DNA of 64,000 nucleotides from Dyella sp. OK004 (GTDB lineage Bacteria; Pseudomonadota; Gammaproteobacteria; Xanthomonadales; Rhodanobacteraceae). The notes under the pieces are model-generated. The model did no database searches and was not told the DNA's origin. It worked only from the letters and a program-made list of their open reading frames with translations. Shown here in pieces: positions 1-7,983 of this stretch; the stretch's first letter is position 1; every line of letters begins with the position of its first letter. The DNA is taken from assembly GCF_900114495.1 (NCBI RefSeq), contig NZ_FOZI01000001.1, positions 1,321,469-1,385,468 of the forward strand, in the 5' to 3' direction. The position numbers and the translations under genes are program-made.

Positions 1-1
1 G

Positions 2-208
2 GGCTGCCGCCCGCGTCGCGCGTTGCAGCGACTGCGCGCGGTATCGCTCGGCGCGCAGCAGGCGCGCCTGCTGCATGTACCCACCGGCAGCGCCGGGCTC
101 AACATCGAGCGTCGCAGCTTCCTCGACGATGGCCGCGTGGTGGAGTTCACCACCTCCTGGTATCGCGGCGACATCTACGATTTCGTGGCGGAATTGCAGA
201 CCGACTAG
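2..208 (+). CDS. GntR-family transcriptional regulator, C-terminal fragment (UTRA domain)
   Basis: The reading frame is open from the window edge and ends at a TAG, so only about 68 residues of the C-terminus are present. The visible part has the end of a UTRA (HutC/FarR-type) effector-binding domain: a small-molecule pocket strand, then VVEFTTSWYRGDIYDF and a short acidic tail. Family members are DNA-binding repressors whose N-terminal winged helix (outside the window) is released by a metabolite. The TTG at 23 is internal and not the real start. The ligand cannot be told from this piece. The downstream TonB receptor on the same strand is over 550 bases away, so co-transcription is unlikely. 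Confidence 0.8.
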   Translation, partial: GCRPRRALQRLRAVSLGAQQARLLHVPTGSAGLNIERRSFLDDGRVVEFTTSWYRGDIYDFVAELQTD

Positions 209-224
209 GACTGCTTCATGGCAC

Positions 225-354
225 CTCGAATAAATCTTCTTTTGCTCGTCATTCCGGCGCAAGCCGGAATCCAGCGACTTTAGGTTCTTGAAGAGCAAAG
301 GCACTGGATCCCTGCTTTCGCCGGGATGACGAGCTAGATAGCAGGCTATTCGAG
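225..354. repeat. MITE-like palindromic intergenic element
   Basis: Two 31-base arms (244-274 and 304-334) are inverted copies of each other at 27 of 31 positions, each running between GCTCGTCAT and ATCCAG. They lie inside a perfect outer 8-base inverted repeat, CTCGAATA (225-232) and TATTCGAG (347-354). A half-copy of the same arm (CTGGATCCC...GGGATGACGA) recurs at about 14149-14176. This is the form of a non-coding palindromic repeat (REP/BIME or MITE) spread through the genome. No coding capacity is seen. Confidence 0.7.
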
Positions 355-764
355 ACGCCCTTCAGCCCGGCGCAAGCGTCGTGTTGATTTCTTGTTGATT
401 ATTTCAGGGCGTACCGTAGGTCACGTTCTGCCCGATTTGGCCACGCAATGACGAAAGAAATTGCGCACTCTTTTAACGCCGCGAATAAATAGATTTTCAG
501 CCGCTATTTTTTGCCGGATTAGATCCATCCAAATAATCGGGAGGATATGCGGAAGTTTCTTGCGCAGCTTGCCTAATTCTCCGAAACTTACGCGTAACTG
601 TCTGTTATAAATCAAGAAAATTTACAGGCCTGGCACTAGGAAATTTTCCTAGCCGGTGCTTACATCCCCGCTGCGGATAAATTCTTCCGCCACTCCGCAA
701 CCCACTGCGGAGACCTTTGAAAGCCGCTGGCTTCTGATTATTTCTTCTGGGGAGGGAAAGCATC
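355..764. other. Gap upstream of TonB receptor; holds leader and a palindrome
   Basis: This stretch is less GC-rich than its surroundings and carries no convincing gene; the short minus-strand frame at 421-615 has no recognisable domain. It should contain the promoter of the receptor at 765. A TATAAA-like hexamer lies near 606. A perfect 17-base palindrome CTAGGAAA-T-TTTCCTAG lies at 636-652, and the ribosome-binding site GGGGAGGG lies just before the ATG. Confidence 0.5.
636..652. promoter_or_regulatory. Perfect palindrome, candidate operator
   Basis: CTAGGAAA, a central T, then TTTCCTAG: both 8-base arms match exactly. It lies about 113 bases before the start of the TonB receptor gene. No U-tract follows, so it does not look like a terminator. 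The regulator is unknown; the GntR gene ending at 208 is only a neighbour. Confidence 0.4.
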
Positions 765-3548
765 ATGCGTTTCAAGACAAAGTTATTGCGCGATTCAATC
801 GTTTTCGCGCTTGTGGCAGGCAGCACGGTTTTCGCCAGCACGGCAGCGGCGCAACAAGGCCCCAAGGATGAAGACACCAAGACGCTCGAGCGCATCGTGG
901 TGACCGGCTCCAACATTCCGCGTATCGATACCGAAACCGCATCGCCGGTACAGGTGATTTCGCGGCAGGAAATCGAACGCACCGGCAAGGCGACCATCGC
1001 CGAATATCTGCAGACGCTGACCTCGGATGGCGCGGGCTCGATTCCCAAGACGTTCGGCAACGGCTTCGCCGGCGGTGGCGCGGGCGTCTCGCTGCGCGGC
1101 CTCGGCGCCGGCTCCACGCTGGTGCTGTTGAACGGCCGCCGCATGGCGCCGTTCGGCCTCGCCGACGACGGCCAGAAGGTGTTCACCGACCTCAGCACCA
1201 TCCCGATGGAAGCAGTGGATCGCATCGAAGTGCTGAAAGACGGCGCCTCGGCCATCTATGGTTCCGACGCCATCGCCGGCGTGGTGAACATCATCCTGCG
1301 CAAGGACTTCACCGGCGCGGTGGCGAAAGCCTCGTACGGCGTTTCCGACTACGGCGACGGTAACCAGTGGAAGGGCTCGCTCACCGCGGGCACCGGCACC
1401 CTGGCGAAGGATCGCTACAACGTGTTCTTCAACCTGGAAGCTTCGAAGACCGAAGAAATCTTCGTCAACGATCGCCGCGATCGCGAGTGGATCGGCAATG
1501 GCGACCTGCGCCCGTGGGGTTACAGCCTCACCGGCAGCACGAATCTGGGCGGTGGGATCACCGGCGGCGGCGCCGTAGGCGGCAATTCCCCCACTGGCAA
1601 CGTGCGCAATCCGGCGACGAGCCTCTATCAGTCGCTGCCTGGTTGCTCGACCTTCAGTCCCGTCATCTCCCCGGCTGATCCGGGTGGCGGCTGTCTGTGG
1701 CAGGTCGGCCGGTTCCGCACGCTGACTCCAAATGACGCCACCATCAACTTCTTTGCGCGCGGCACTTATGCACTGTCGGACCACGCTGAGCTGTACAGCG
1801 AGTTTGGCTATTCGAACAAAAAGACCAAGTTCCAGACCACGCCGTCGGGTGTGTCCGGTTCGTGGGGTTATCCCGGCGGCCCGGTGAATGCCAGCAGCGG
1901 CCCAGGCGCCGTGGTGCTTGGCGCCGGCCACCCGGACAACCCGTTTGGTGCGGCGGCCCGACTGCGCTATTCCGCCTGGGACGTGGGTCCGCGCAGGATC
2001 CTCACCGACAACGATTTCTACCGTTTCCTGGTCGGCGTGAAGGGCACGTTCGGCGAGTGGGATTACGACGTCGGCTATCTGCACTCCGAAACCAGCATGA
2101 CCAACAAGCGTCATGGTTTCTTGCGCTACAGCCACGTGCGCACTGCGTTGACCGACCCGAACAGTCCGGTCGGTTACTGGCGCATCGGACAGAACGCCTA
2201 CCTCAACAGCAGGGCGTTGTACGACTACATCTCGCCGGACATCCAGGCCGACGCCACTAGCAAGCTCGATTCGATCGACGCCAAGGTCTCGCGCTCGCTG
2301 ATGGATCTGCCGGGCGGCTCGCTGGGCCTGTCGATCGGCGGCGAATATCGCCGCCAGTCGGTCAACCTGTCGCCGCAGACCTATACCGATATCGGCGACA
2401 TCATTGGTCTGGGCTACTCCTCCTATAAGGGCGTGCAAGAGGTTGCGGCGGGTTATATCGAACTGGTAGCGCCGGTGACTAAGACCATCGAGCTATCCGC
2501 TGCGGCACGCGTCGACGCTTATCGCCACGGCGATACCTCGACCACGCCGAAGGTGGGCGTCAAGTGGACACCGGCGCCATGGATCGCGCTGCGCGCCACC
2601 TATGCGGAAGGTTTCCGCGCGCCGAACCCGGCCGAGTCGGGCAAGGGCGGCTTGGCGGCTTTCAGTACGGCCCGTGATCCGGTGCGCTGCCCAGGCGGCA
2701 CGCCGGTAGCCGGTGCGACGCAAGCGGATTGCGCGGTGCCGATCGCGATCATCACCTCGCCGAATCCGAACCTGAAGCCGGAGGAATCCAAGAGCTACAC
2801 CTTTGGCGTGGTGCTTGATCCGACCGACACCACTTCGTTGACCATCGACGCCTGGCGCATCAAGCGCACCAACGAGATCAACCAGGGCGATACGGCCGCC
2901 GCCATCGCGGCCGGCAACGTGATCCGCAGCGACAACAATCTGCCGGGCATTCCTAACAGCGGCAGCCTGCTGGCGACTCAGGTGGGCTACATCAACTCCG
3001 CCTCCACCACGGTGCGCGGTGTCGACCTGGATGTGCGCCAGCGTTTCGAGATGGGTGAATACGGCAGGCTGCGGCTGGACCTGCAGTGGAGCCGCACCAA
3101 CTCCTTCGAGCGCAAGGATGCCGGTGTCACCCGCCAGTACGCCGGCACCCACGGCAACTGCGACACCACCAACTGCATCGGCACACCGAAGAACCGCATC
3201 AACTTCGGCGCCAGCTGGGACATCAAGTCGTTCAACTTCGGCGCAGTGGTCAACTACATCGGCAGCTTCAAGAACGTGGCGTTCGAAGGCGACGCCTGCG
3301 CCAACACCTTCGCCGATGGCACGCCGGCACCGCGCGGTTGCAAGATCCCGTCGTTCTACACCATCGACCTCTCCGGTCGCTGGAAGCCGGCCGACAACTG
3401 GGAGATCTTCGGTTCGATCCAGAACGTGACCGACAAGACCGCCCCGCTGGATCCGCTCACCTACGGTGCGATGAACTTCAACCCGATGCATTCGAGCGGT
3501 GCGATCGGGCGGTATTACACGATTGGTGCCAAGTACAAGTTCCAGTAA
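765..3548 (+). CDS. TonB-dependent receptor
   Basis: A 927-residue outer-membrane receptor that would import a ligand across the outer membrane using TonB energy. It has a signal peptide ending near AAAQQ (about residue 29). The motif ERIVVTGSNIPR is followed by a plug domain (roughly 45-170) with LRGLGAGSTLVLLNGRRM, and VDRIEVLKDGASAIYGSDAI. The rest is a 22-strand barrel containing ATYAEGFRAPN. The ATG at 765 follows a strong GGGGAGGG site. The protein ends KYKFQ rather than the usual terminal phenylalanine. The substrate is unknown. The gene stands alone with its own terminator at 3591. An antisense frame through it (795-2438) is a codon-bias shadow. Confidence 0.95.
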   Translation: MRFKTKLLRDSIVFALVAGSTVFASTAAAQQGPKDEDTKTLERIVVTGSNIPRIDTETASPVQVISRQEIERTGKATIAEYLQTLTSDGAGSIPKTFGNGFAGGGAGVSLRGLGAGSTLVLLNGRRMAPFGLADDGQKVFTDLSTIPMEAVDRIEVLKDGASAIYGSDAIAGVVNIILRKDFTGAVAKASYGVSDYGDGNQWKGSLTAGTGTLAKDRYNVFFNLEASKTEEIFVNDRRDREWIGNGDLRPWGYSLTGSTNLGGGITGGGAVGGNSPTGNVRNPATSLYQSLPGCSTFSPVISPADPGGGCLWQVGRFRTLTPNDATINFFARGTYALSDHAELYSEFGYSNKKTKFQTTPSGVSGSWGYPGGPVNASSGPGAVVLGAGHPDNPFGAAARLRYSAWDVGPRRILTDNDFYRFLVGVKGTFGEWDYDVGYLHSETSMTNKRHGFLRYSHVRTALTDPNSPVGYWRIGQNAYLNSRALYDYISPDIQADATSKLDSIDAKVSRSLMDLPGGSLGLSIGGEYRRQSVNLSPQTYTDIGDIIGLGYSSYKGVQEVAAGYIELVAPVTKTIELSAAARVDAYRHGDTSTTPKVGVKWTPAPWIALRATYAEGFRAPNPAESGKGGLAAFSTARDPVRCPGGTPVAGATQADCAVPIAIITSPNPNLKPEESKSYTFGVVLDPTDTTSLTIDAWRIKRTNEINQGDTAAAIAAGNVIRSDNNLPGIPNSGSLLATQVGYINSASTTVRGVDLDVRQRFEMGEYGRLRLDLQWSRTNSFERKDAGVTRQYAGTHGNCDTTNCIGTPKNRINFGASWDIKSFNFGAVVNYIGSFKNVAFEGDACANTFADGTPAPRGCKIPSFYTIDLSGRWKPADNWEIFGSIQNVTDKTAPLDPLTYGAMNFNPMHSSGAIGRYYTIGAKYKFQ

Positions 3549-3590
3549 GCCATCGGTGCGACACGGATTGAAGCGCTTACATCGATAGAG

Positions 3591-3625
3591 CGGAAAGGCC
3601 TCCAGCAATGCTGGAGGCCTTTCCG
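3591..3625 (+). terminator. Hairpin terminator of the TonB receptor gene
   Basis: A perfect 16-base-pair stem (CGGAAAGGCCTCCAGC paired with its complement) closes an AAT loop, 43 bases after the stop codon. The 3' side of the stem itself ends in TTTCCG; no long U-tract follows. Confidence 0.75.
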
Positions 3626-3678
3626 TAGGACTCGATCGAACTTCGTTGCCGCGCTGAATGGAAGCCAGTATCACAGAG

Positions 3679-3707
3679 AAAAAAGCCGCCGATGCTTGAT
3701 CGGCGGC
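3679..3707 (-). terminator. Rho-independent terminator of the receptor/peptide operon
   Basis: On the minus strand GCCGCCGAT pairs with ATCGGCGGC around a five-base loop, followed by TTTTTT. It lies 60 bases after the stop of the cysteine-rich peptide gene and would end the transcript that starts upstream of 7163. Confidence 0.85.
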
Positions 3708-3766
3708 CGGGGAAGGAGCACGGGACATGATCCGATGCTTAAAGGCTACAACAAGTTTCAGAGCCT

Positions 3767-4075
3767 CTATCTTTGGCTCAAGAACTCCTCGGTCATGAAC
3801 ACCTTGGGACTCACGACATACCGATCTTTCTCTAGATGTAGCTTTGGTCTGTCGCCGACACCGGTATTTGGGTCATACCGACACCAAGTTCCAACACAGG
3901 TAGACATATCCATCTGGCACTTCTCTCGCTCGGCCCCGCTCTGAGCGTATGCCAGACATGCTTTGTACTCCATCAAGCAAACATCACATTGAAATGCTGC
4001 TTGCGCGCTGCCGCTAAAGGAAAAGCCCAAGCCAACGACTAACGCACTTGTTAGTGTGAATGTCCATTTACTCAT
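3767..4075 (-). CDS. Small exported six-cysteine protein of unknown function
   Basis: A 102-residue protein of no recognised family. The ribosome-binding site GGAGG lies 8 bases before the ATG. Residues 1-26 form a signal peptide ending SAQA, leaving a mature chain of about 76 residues. Cysteines are at 30, 33, 40, 53, 60 and 65, all in the first half of the mature chain (CDVC, then C-x6-C, C-x12-C, C-x6-C, C-x4-C), enough for three disulfides. The second half is charged and cysteine-free. The gene starts 76 bases after the Oar-like receptor stop with no terminator between them, and a strong terminator follows it, so the two are very likely co-transcribed. Base composition is visibly less GC-rich than the neighbours. 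A periplasmic or surface partner of the receptor is an inference only. Confidence 0.75.
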   Translation of the reverse strand: MSKWTFTLTSALVVGLGFSFSGSAQAAFQCDVCLMEYKACLAYAQSGAEREKCQMDMSTCVGTWCRYDPNTGVGDRPKLHLEKDRYVVSPKVFMTEEFLSQR

Positions 4076-4151
4076 TGCTTGCCTCCATTAACAGATAAAG
4101 AAAACAGCGGTATCTGCAGACATCGCTTCAGCGATATCGCCTCACCTCTTT

Positions 4152-7100
4152 TTACATCGAGAAGTCGTAGCGAACACCGAACTGGAAGTAGCGCGGCGTC
4201 TGATACGCCACGGCACGCCGATAGTCGTCGCTCTTGATCGGCTGCCCGTTGGAGCCAATCGAACCCGTTTCGGCGACTTCAATGATTGCCGTTTGCTTCT
4301 GGCTGCCGAACGCGTTGAACACGTTCGCAGTGAATGCCAGATTGTGGCCGGCCCAAGCCGGACGGTATTCGGCATTCAGATCCAGTCGCCACGTCCAGGG
4401 CAGGCGCCCCTTTGAACCACGCGGACTGGCCTTCAAGTCGCATTCGAAGTACGAGGCCCCGTACCCGATAGCGTCAACGGGATCGACACCAATGCAGTTC
4501 TTGGGACGACCCGATGCCACCGCGAGGTTGGCGCCGAAGAGCCACTCCGGATTCATCTGGAAGTAACCGTATGCCTTCAACTGATGCGTGCGGTCGTTTG
4601 GCAGCGGACCGTTGGTGTACTGCATGATTTCAGGGGCGTCCCAATCCTGCGTCACCGACGGATCGAGCTGGCCGATATCCGACTTCAACTGACCTTCCGA
4701 GTTGCCGTAGCTACGCGAGAAGGTGTAGTCGACGCGACCGTACCAGCGCTGATTGAACTGATGCTCCAGATACAGATCCAGCGAGTAATACTTGCGCTTG
4801 AGATCGGGGAAGCTCACGCCTTCCGGCGTGGTGAAGTCTTCCTTGGTCAGCTTGAACGGCACGAAGTTGCCTTGCCCGTTGACGTCAACCAGGAAGGTAT
4901 TGCTCTGACCCGGATTGAACAGATAGCAACCCGCAATGCTCGCGTTGCTGATATCGATATTGTTGCGGGCGGCATACTTTTCGAACGGACGCGAATCACA
5001 GAAGTCGTCGATCGAACTCTTCAACTTTCGGTAGGTCAGCTTGGCGCCGTAGGTCCAATCGCTGCCCAGCGTCTTATCGAAGCCGAGAATGTATTCGTCC
5101 TGGTAGTAGGCCTTGATGTTTTGCGCGGCCACCGAACGCGGATCTGGCGTAGTGCCATCCTCGCCATTGAGAATAAAGCGATTACCCAACTGGGTCAGGC
5201 CGGTGGGCTCGCCATTGGGCCCAACGCCGGTGTAGGCGTAGTACTCGCTGTAATAGGTGGAAGCCGAAGCACCGCGAACGGCTACGTTAGACGGAATGGC
5301 GAGATGGTAGCGGCCAGCGTTCGCATAAACCTTGAAGCTGGAATCGCCGAACACATCCCATGTCAGGCCCAGGCGCGGAGCCAACTGGTGGCGCTGCTTG
5401 ACGTAAACATCACCGGCGCCATTGAGATTTTTGAACTGCTCGTTGCGCAGACCGAGGTAAGCCATCCAGCGATCGCTGACCTGCCAGCGATCTTCGATGA
5501 ATTGCGCGTCCTGCACCACTTTGACCGAAGCACCGGTCTCAAACAGACGTTTTTCGGCGTAGTACAGCGTACCGGGAGGCGGGACGACATCTGGGCGACC
5601 CGGCACCGTTCCGGCATTCCGATATACCCAGCGATAACCGCCTTCGTAGACGTTGCCAGCGTAGGATTCCAGCGTCTGATTGTCCAAGCCTGCCCGCAGA
5701 TCATGTGACCCCAGGCGATACTCAAGATCAAGGCGCCAGCCGTGCGTTTTGTCCTTGGCGCCGGCATTGAGCACGGTACCGTTGACCAGACCACAACCAA
5801 TGATGGGATTGCTTATTCCTCTGCGGCTATCGGTAATCCATGGGCAGTTTGGATTAGCGGCGTAAGCGAGGTTACGCACGTGGTCCGTCTTGCTGGTGCC
5901 GTACAGCGCGTTGACCGTGAAGTCGTCGGTGATATAGCCGGTGTACTTACCGATATAAACGTCGCCTCCAGGCTCCGAACCGGCCAAGGATGCTGCGTTC
6001 TTGAGCTTGTCCGAACCCAGGTAGTTGGTAGCCTGCAACGTCTTGTAGTCGTAGGCATAGATGCTTCGGTCCGTGTTGGTCTTATCCGATAGCGCGGTCA
6101 GCTCGACGATGTGACTATCGGTGATGTTCCAGTCGATCTTGGCCAGATATTTGGTGGCCTTGGAGGTTTCTCTATTCAACTGTGGCGCTGTAAAAGGGCT
6201 GACAACCTTACCGGTGCTGCGAGTAAAATCCCCTGCCGCATATAAGAACAATTTGTCCTTGATGAGCGGACCGCTTACATAGCCGGTGTACTGCGTCGAG
6301 GAGCTCTTGTTGTCACCGCGGTATTGGTAAAGAACACCGTTCTCGCGATAGATACTGCGCGGCGATTGGCGGAAGTACTGCGGCGTCACATACATGCCGA
6401 CGCCGCCCTTCCAGGTGTTGCCGCCGCGCTTCGTCACAATGCTGATCACACCACCGGTGGAGCGACCGTATTCTGCGCCATAGCCGCCCGTGTAGATCTG
6501 CTGCTGGTCGATCGCATCGAAGGGCAGGCTGACGAAGCCGAGGCCGGTCAGCGCATTCGCTACCGAATAGCCGTTGATGTAGTACTGGTTTTCGGAGGCG
6601 GAAGAACCACCAAACGAAGCCACGTTGCCGTAGCGCGCGTCACCCGCGATCACGCCCGGCGCCAGCAGCGCAGCGGCGGTGACATTGCGCGCCAGCGGCA
6701 GCTTCTGCAGCTGCTCGGAGGTAAGCACCGTGCGAGAGTCCACCGACGAAACGTCGATGGCCGGCAATGCATTGCCGACTACCTGGATACCTTCCAGCGT
6801 CTGCGCGCCACCGGCGGCGGCACCGCCGGCAAACGACACGTCGATGCCGCTACCCAGTGCGACCTGCACGTTATCGCGCGTCTCCAGCGCCTTGCCGTCC
6901 TTCTGCAGCGTGACCTTGTAACGGCCCACCGGCAGCGAGCCGGCGCGGTAGCGGCCATCGGCATCGACCGCGATGTCGCGACTCAGGCCGGTATCGAGAT
7001 TCTGGATCTGGACGGTGCTGCCAGGCTCGGCCGAGCGGCCGAAGATAACGCCGGAGGCGTTGGACTGCGCCATCGCCGTTCCAGCGAAACTCATACCGAG

Positions 7101-7163
7101 CGCGATGGCCAATGCGGTTCGGCGGCAGACGGCCGCGTAACCGGGTTGTCGAAACGTGTGCAT
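4152..7163 (-). CDS. Oar-like TonB-dependent receptor with N-terminal carboxypeptidase-regulatory domain
   Basis: A 1003-residue receptor of the Oar/CarbopepD-type TonB class. A signal peptide ends at TAMAQ (about residue 33). An immunoglobulin-like carboxypeptidase-regulatory domain follows (about 35-110, with VDADGRYRAGSLPVGRYKVTL). The plug domain (about 125-250) contains IDVSSVDSRTVLTSEQL, YYINGYSV and YGAEYGRSTGGVISIVTKRG, and then comes the barrel. It ends RYDFSM. The start is supported by GGGGAG before the ATG. It is a clear paralogue of the receptor at 7984-11025: the N-terminal domains, plug and C-terminal strands match closely. It is followed by the small six-cysteine gene in the same transcript. 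Oar-type receptors have been linked to protein or peptide substrates and protease secretion; the ligand here is unknown. Confidence 0.95.
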   Translation of the reverse strand: MHTFRQPGYAAVCRRTALAIALGMSFAGTAMAQSNASGVIFGRSAEPGSTVQIQNLDTGLSRDIAVDADGRYRAGSLPVGRYKVTLQKDGKALETRDNVQVALGSGIDVSFAGGAAAGGAQTLEGIQVVGNALPAIDVSSVDSRTVLTSEQLQKLPLARNVTAAALLAPGVIAGDARYGNVASFGGSSASENQYYINGYSVANALTGLGFVSLPFDAIDQQQIYTGGYGAEYGRSTGGVISIVTKRGGNTWKGGVGMYVTPQYFRQSPRSIYRENGVLYQYRGDNKSSSTQYTGYVSGPLIKDKLFLYAAGDFTRSTGKVVSPFTAPQLNRETSKATKYLAKIDWNITDSHIVELTALSDKTNTDRSIYAYDYKTLQATNYLGSDKLKNAASLAGSEPGGDVYIGKYTGYITDDFTVNALYGTSKTDHVRNLAYAANPNCPWITDSRRGISNPIIGCGLVNGTVLNAGAKDKTHGWRLDLEYRLGSHDLRAGLDNQTLESYAGNVYEGGYRWVYRNAGTVPGRPDVVPPPGTLYYAEKRLFETGASVKVVQDAQFIEDRWQVSDRWMAYLGLRNEQFKNLNGAGDVYVKQRHQLAPRLGLTWDVFGDSSFKVYANAGRYHLAIPSNVAVRGASASTYYSEYYAYTGVGPNGEPTGLTQLGNRFILNGEDGTTPDPRSVAAQNIKAYYQDEYILGFDKTLGSDWTYGAKLTYRKLKSSIDDFCDSRPFEKYAARNNIDISNASIAGCYLFNPGQSNTFLVDVNGQGNFVPFKLTKEDFTTPEGVSFPDLKRKYYSLDLYLEHQFNQRWYGRVDYTFSRSYGNSEGQLKSDIGQLDPSVTQDWDAPEIMQYTNGPLPNDRTHQLKAYGYFQMNPEWLFGANLAVASGRPKNCIGVDPVDAIGYGASYFECDLKASPRGSKGRLPWTWRLDLNAEYRPAWAGHNLAFTANVFNAFGSQKQTAIIEVAETGSIGSNGQPIKSDDYRRAVAYQTPRYFQFGVRYDFSM

Positions 7164-7484
7164 GTGCTATCTCCCCAAAAACGATCCAAGAAGGACGGGC
7201 GTCGTGCGCCCAAAGCGGCGTGGGGACTTGCGGCGGCACTGCTTCGCGCAGGTGCTGCACAGACGGAGGGCAACCCCTTGCCCATCCGCCATCGCAAATT
7301 CTCGCGACTCGCTGGCCGACCTTAGGAGCCGCCTTGGCAGGGAGTCAACAAAAAATTAAGGGTTTTCAAGGCCGAACAACCCGGCCGCAGGTGCCTACCG
7401 GGAATGGCGTAACTGCATGAAGTTACGACGTATCTAGGAATAAGTCGTAGGCTCTTAATGAATGAACAAAAGCTTAACGCAGAC
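7164..7484. other. Upstream region of the first Oar-like receptor gene
   Basis: No gene is seen. On the minus strand a TTGACT-like -35 candidate lies at 7343-7348 within GTCAACAAAAA, a string also found upstream of the second Oar-like receptor (11259-11269). An inverted repeat CGTAAC-N8-GTTACG lies at 7408-7427. It includes TGCATGAAG followed by TTAC, which recurs at nearly the same distance upstream of the second receptor. Confidence 0.4.
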
Positions 7485-7504
7485 TTACGGGAAGGATTCT
7501 GCAT

Positions 7505-7531
7505 AAAAAAGCCGCCGGGGGAACCGGCGGC
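7505..7531 (-). terminator. Rho-independent terminator left behind the receptor remnant
   Basis: Minus-strand GCCGCCGG pairs with CCGGCGGC around a 5-base loop and is followed by six T residues. It sits just downstream of the decayed receptor C-terminus at 7590-7735, so it is probably the original terminator of that lost gene. Confidence 0.8.
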
Positions 7532-7589
7532 GTTCAAAGGGGAGATCACGCCAAGTTGCCCCGGCGATTGCTTTCTTGTTTACAGCGAT

Positions 7590-7735
7590 GAAGTCGCAGC
7601 AGGCACCCAGGCGGATGTAGCGCGGCGTCTGGAATGCCAGCGGACGCAGGTAGTTCACGCTGCGCACCGACAAACCCGTGTTCGAGACGATAGCGCTATA
7701 GCTCGCGACTGGTCGGCCTCCATCGTGTACCAGTT
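7590..7735 (-). pseudogene. C-terminal remnant of a third Oar-like TonB receptor
   Basis: Read on the minus strand this encodes SVRSVNYLRPLAFQTPRYIR and then LGACCDF, which matches the last barrel strands of the intact neighbours (AVAYQTPRYFQFGVRYDF and LYQTTPRYGRFAVTYDF). The DNA GTAGCGCGGCGTCTG is shared exactly with the 3' end of the receptor at 4152. The frame runs on past DF without a stop. The upstream side is joined in frame to a transposase fragment, and nothing of the plug or the rest of the barrel remains. Confidence 0.7.
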
Positions 7736-7823
7736 GCTGGCCGATCTGACGCGAGGTAAAGCCGCCTCGATGGAGCCATTGAATCAGGTGGCGTTCGTCT
7801 TAGTTCAGGTGCGTGTAGCTCAT
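7736..7823 (-). mobile_element. IS30-family transposase N-terminal fragment (decayed)
   Basis: From the ATG at 7823 the minus strand reads MSYTHLN, a TAA stop, then DERHLIQWLHRGGFTSRQIG and QQL. This is the typical start of IS30-type transposases (SYTHL-x-x-DER, then a helix-turn-helix). The in-frame TAA stands where a glutamine codon (CAA) would be expected, so a single change inactivated it. The DDE catalytic domain is absent and the frame passes straight into the receptor remnant. No terminal inverted repeats could be identified. Confidence 0.65.
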
Positions 7824-7927
7824 ACGCAGTTCCACTTGGCGGTGAAGCTGCCCAGGCTGCCGCGCCTGGGCCACCTCACCCCATCGGGTAATGCATTTCA
7901 GGATTGAATTCGCCCTGCTTAAAAACA

Positions 7928-7956
7928 CCACGCGGCGTCGAGGACAGACCGCGTGG
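7928..7956 (-). terminator. Terminator of the second Oar-like receptor gene
   Basis: Minus-strand CCACGCGG pairs with CCGCGTGG, followed by TGTTTTT. It lies about 30 bases after the stop of the gene at 7984. Confidence 0.75.
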
Positions 7957-7983
7957 CTTGGCCGACTAGACCCGAACGGCCAC

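Noticed and set aside
421-615. Short minus-strand frame of 64 codons in the gap before 765
   Set aside because: No domain, and the region looks like a leader for the receptor.
795-2438. Long minus-strand open frame (547 codons) across the first TonB receptor
   Set aside because: It mirrors the codon bias of a clear receptor gene, has no recognisable domain and no ribosome-binding site.
3570-3580. GAAGCGCTTAC, resembling a LacI/PurR half-operator
   Set aside because: It lies after a stop codon and before a terminator, with no promoter next to it; an 8-base palindrome can occur by chance.
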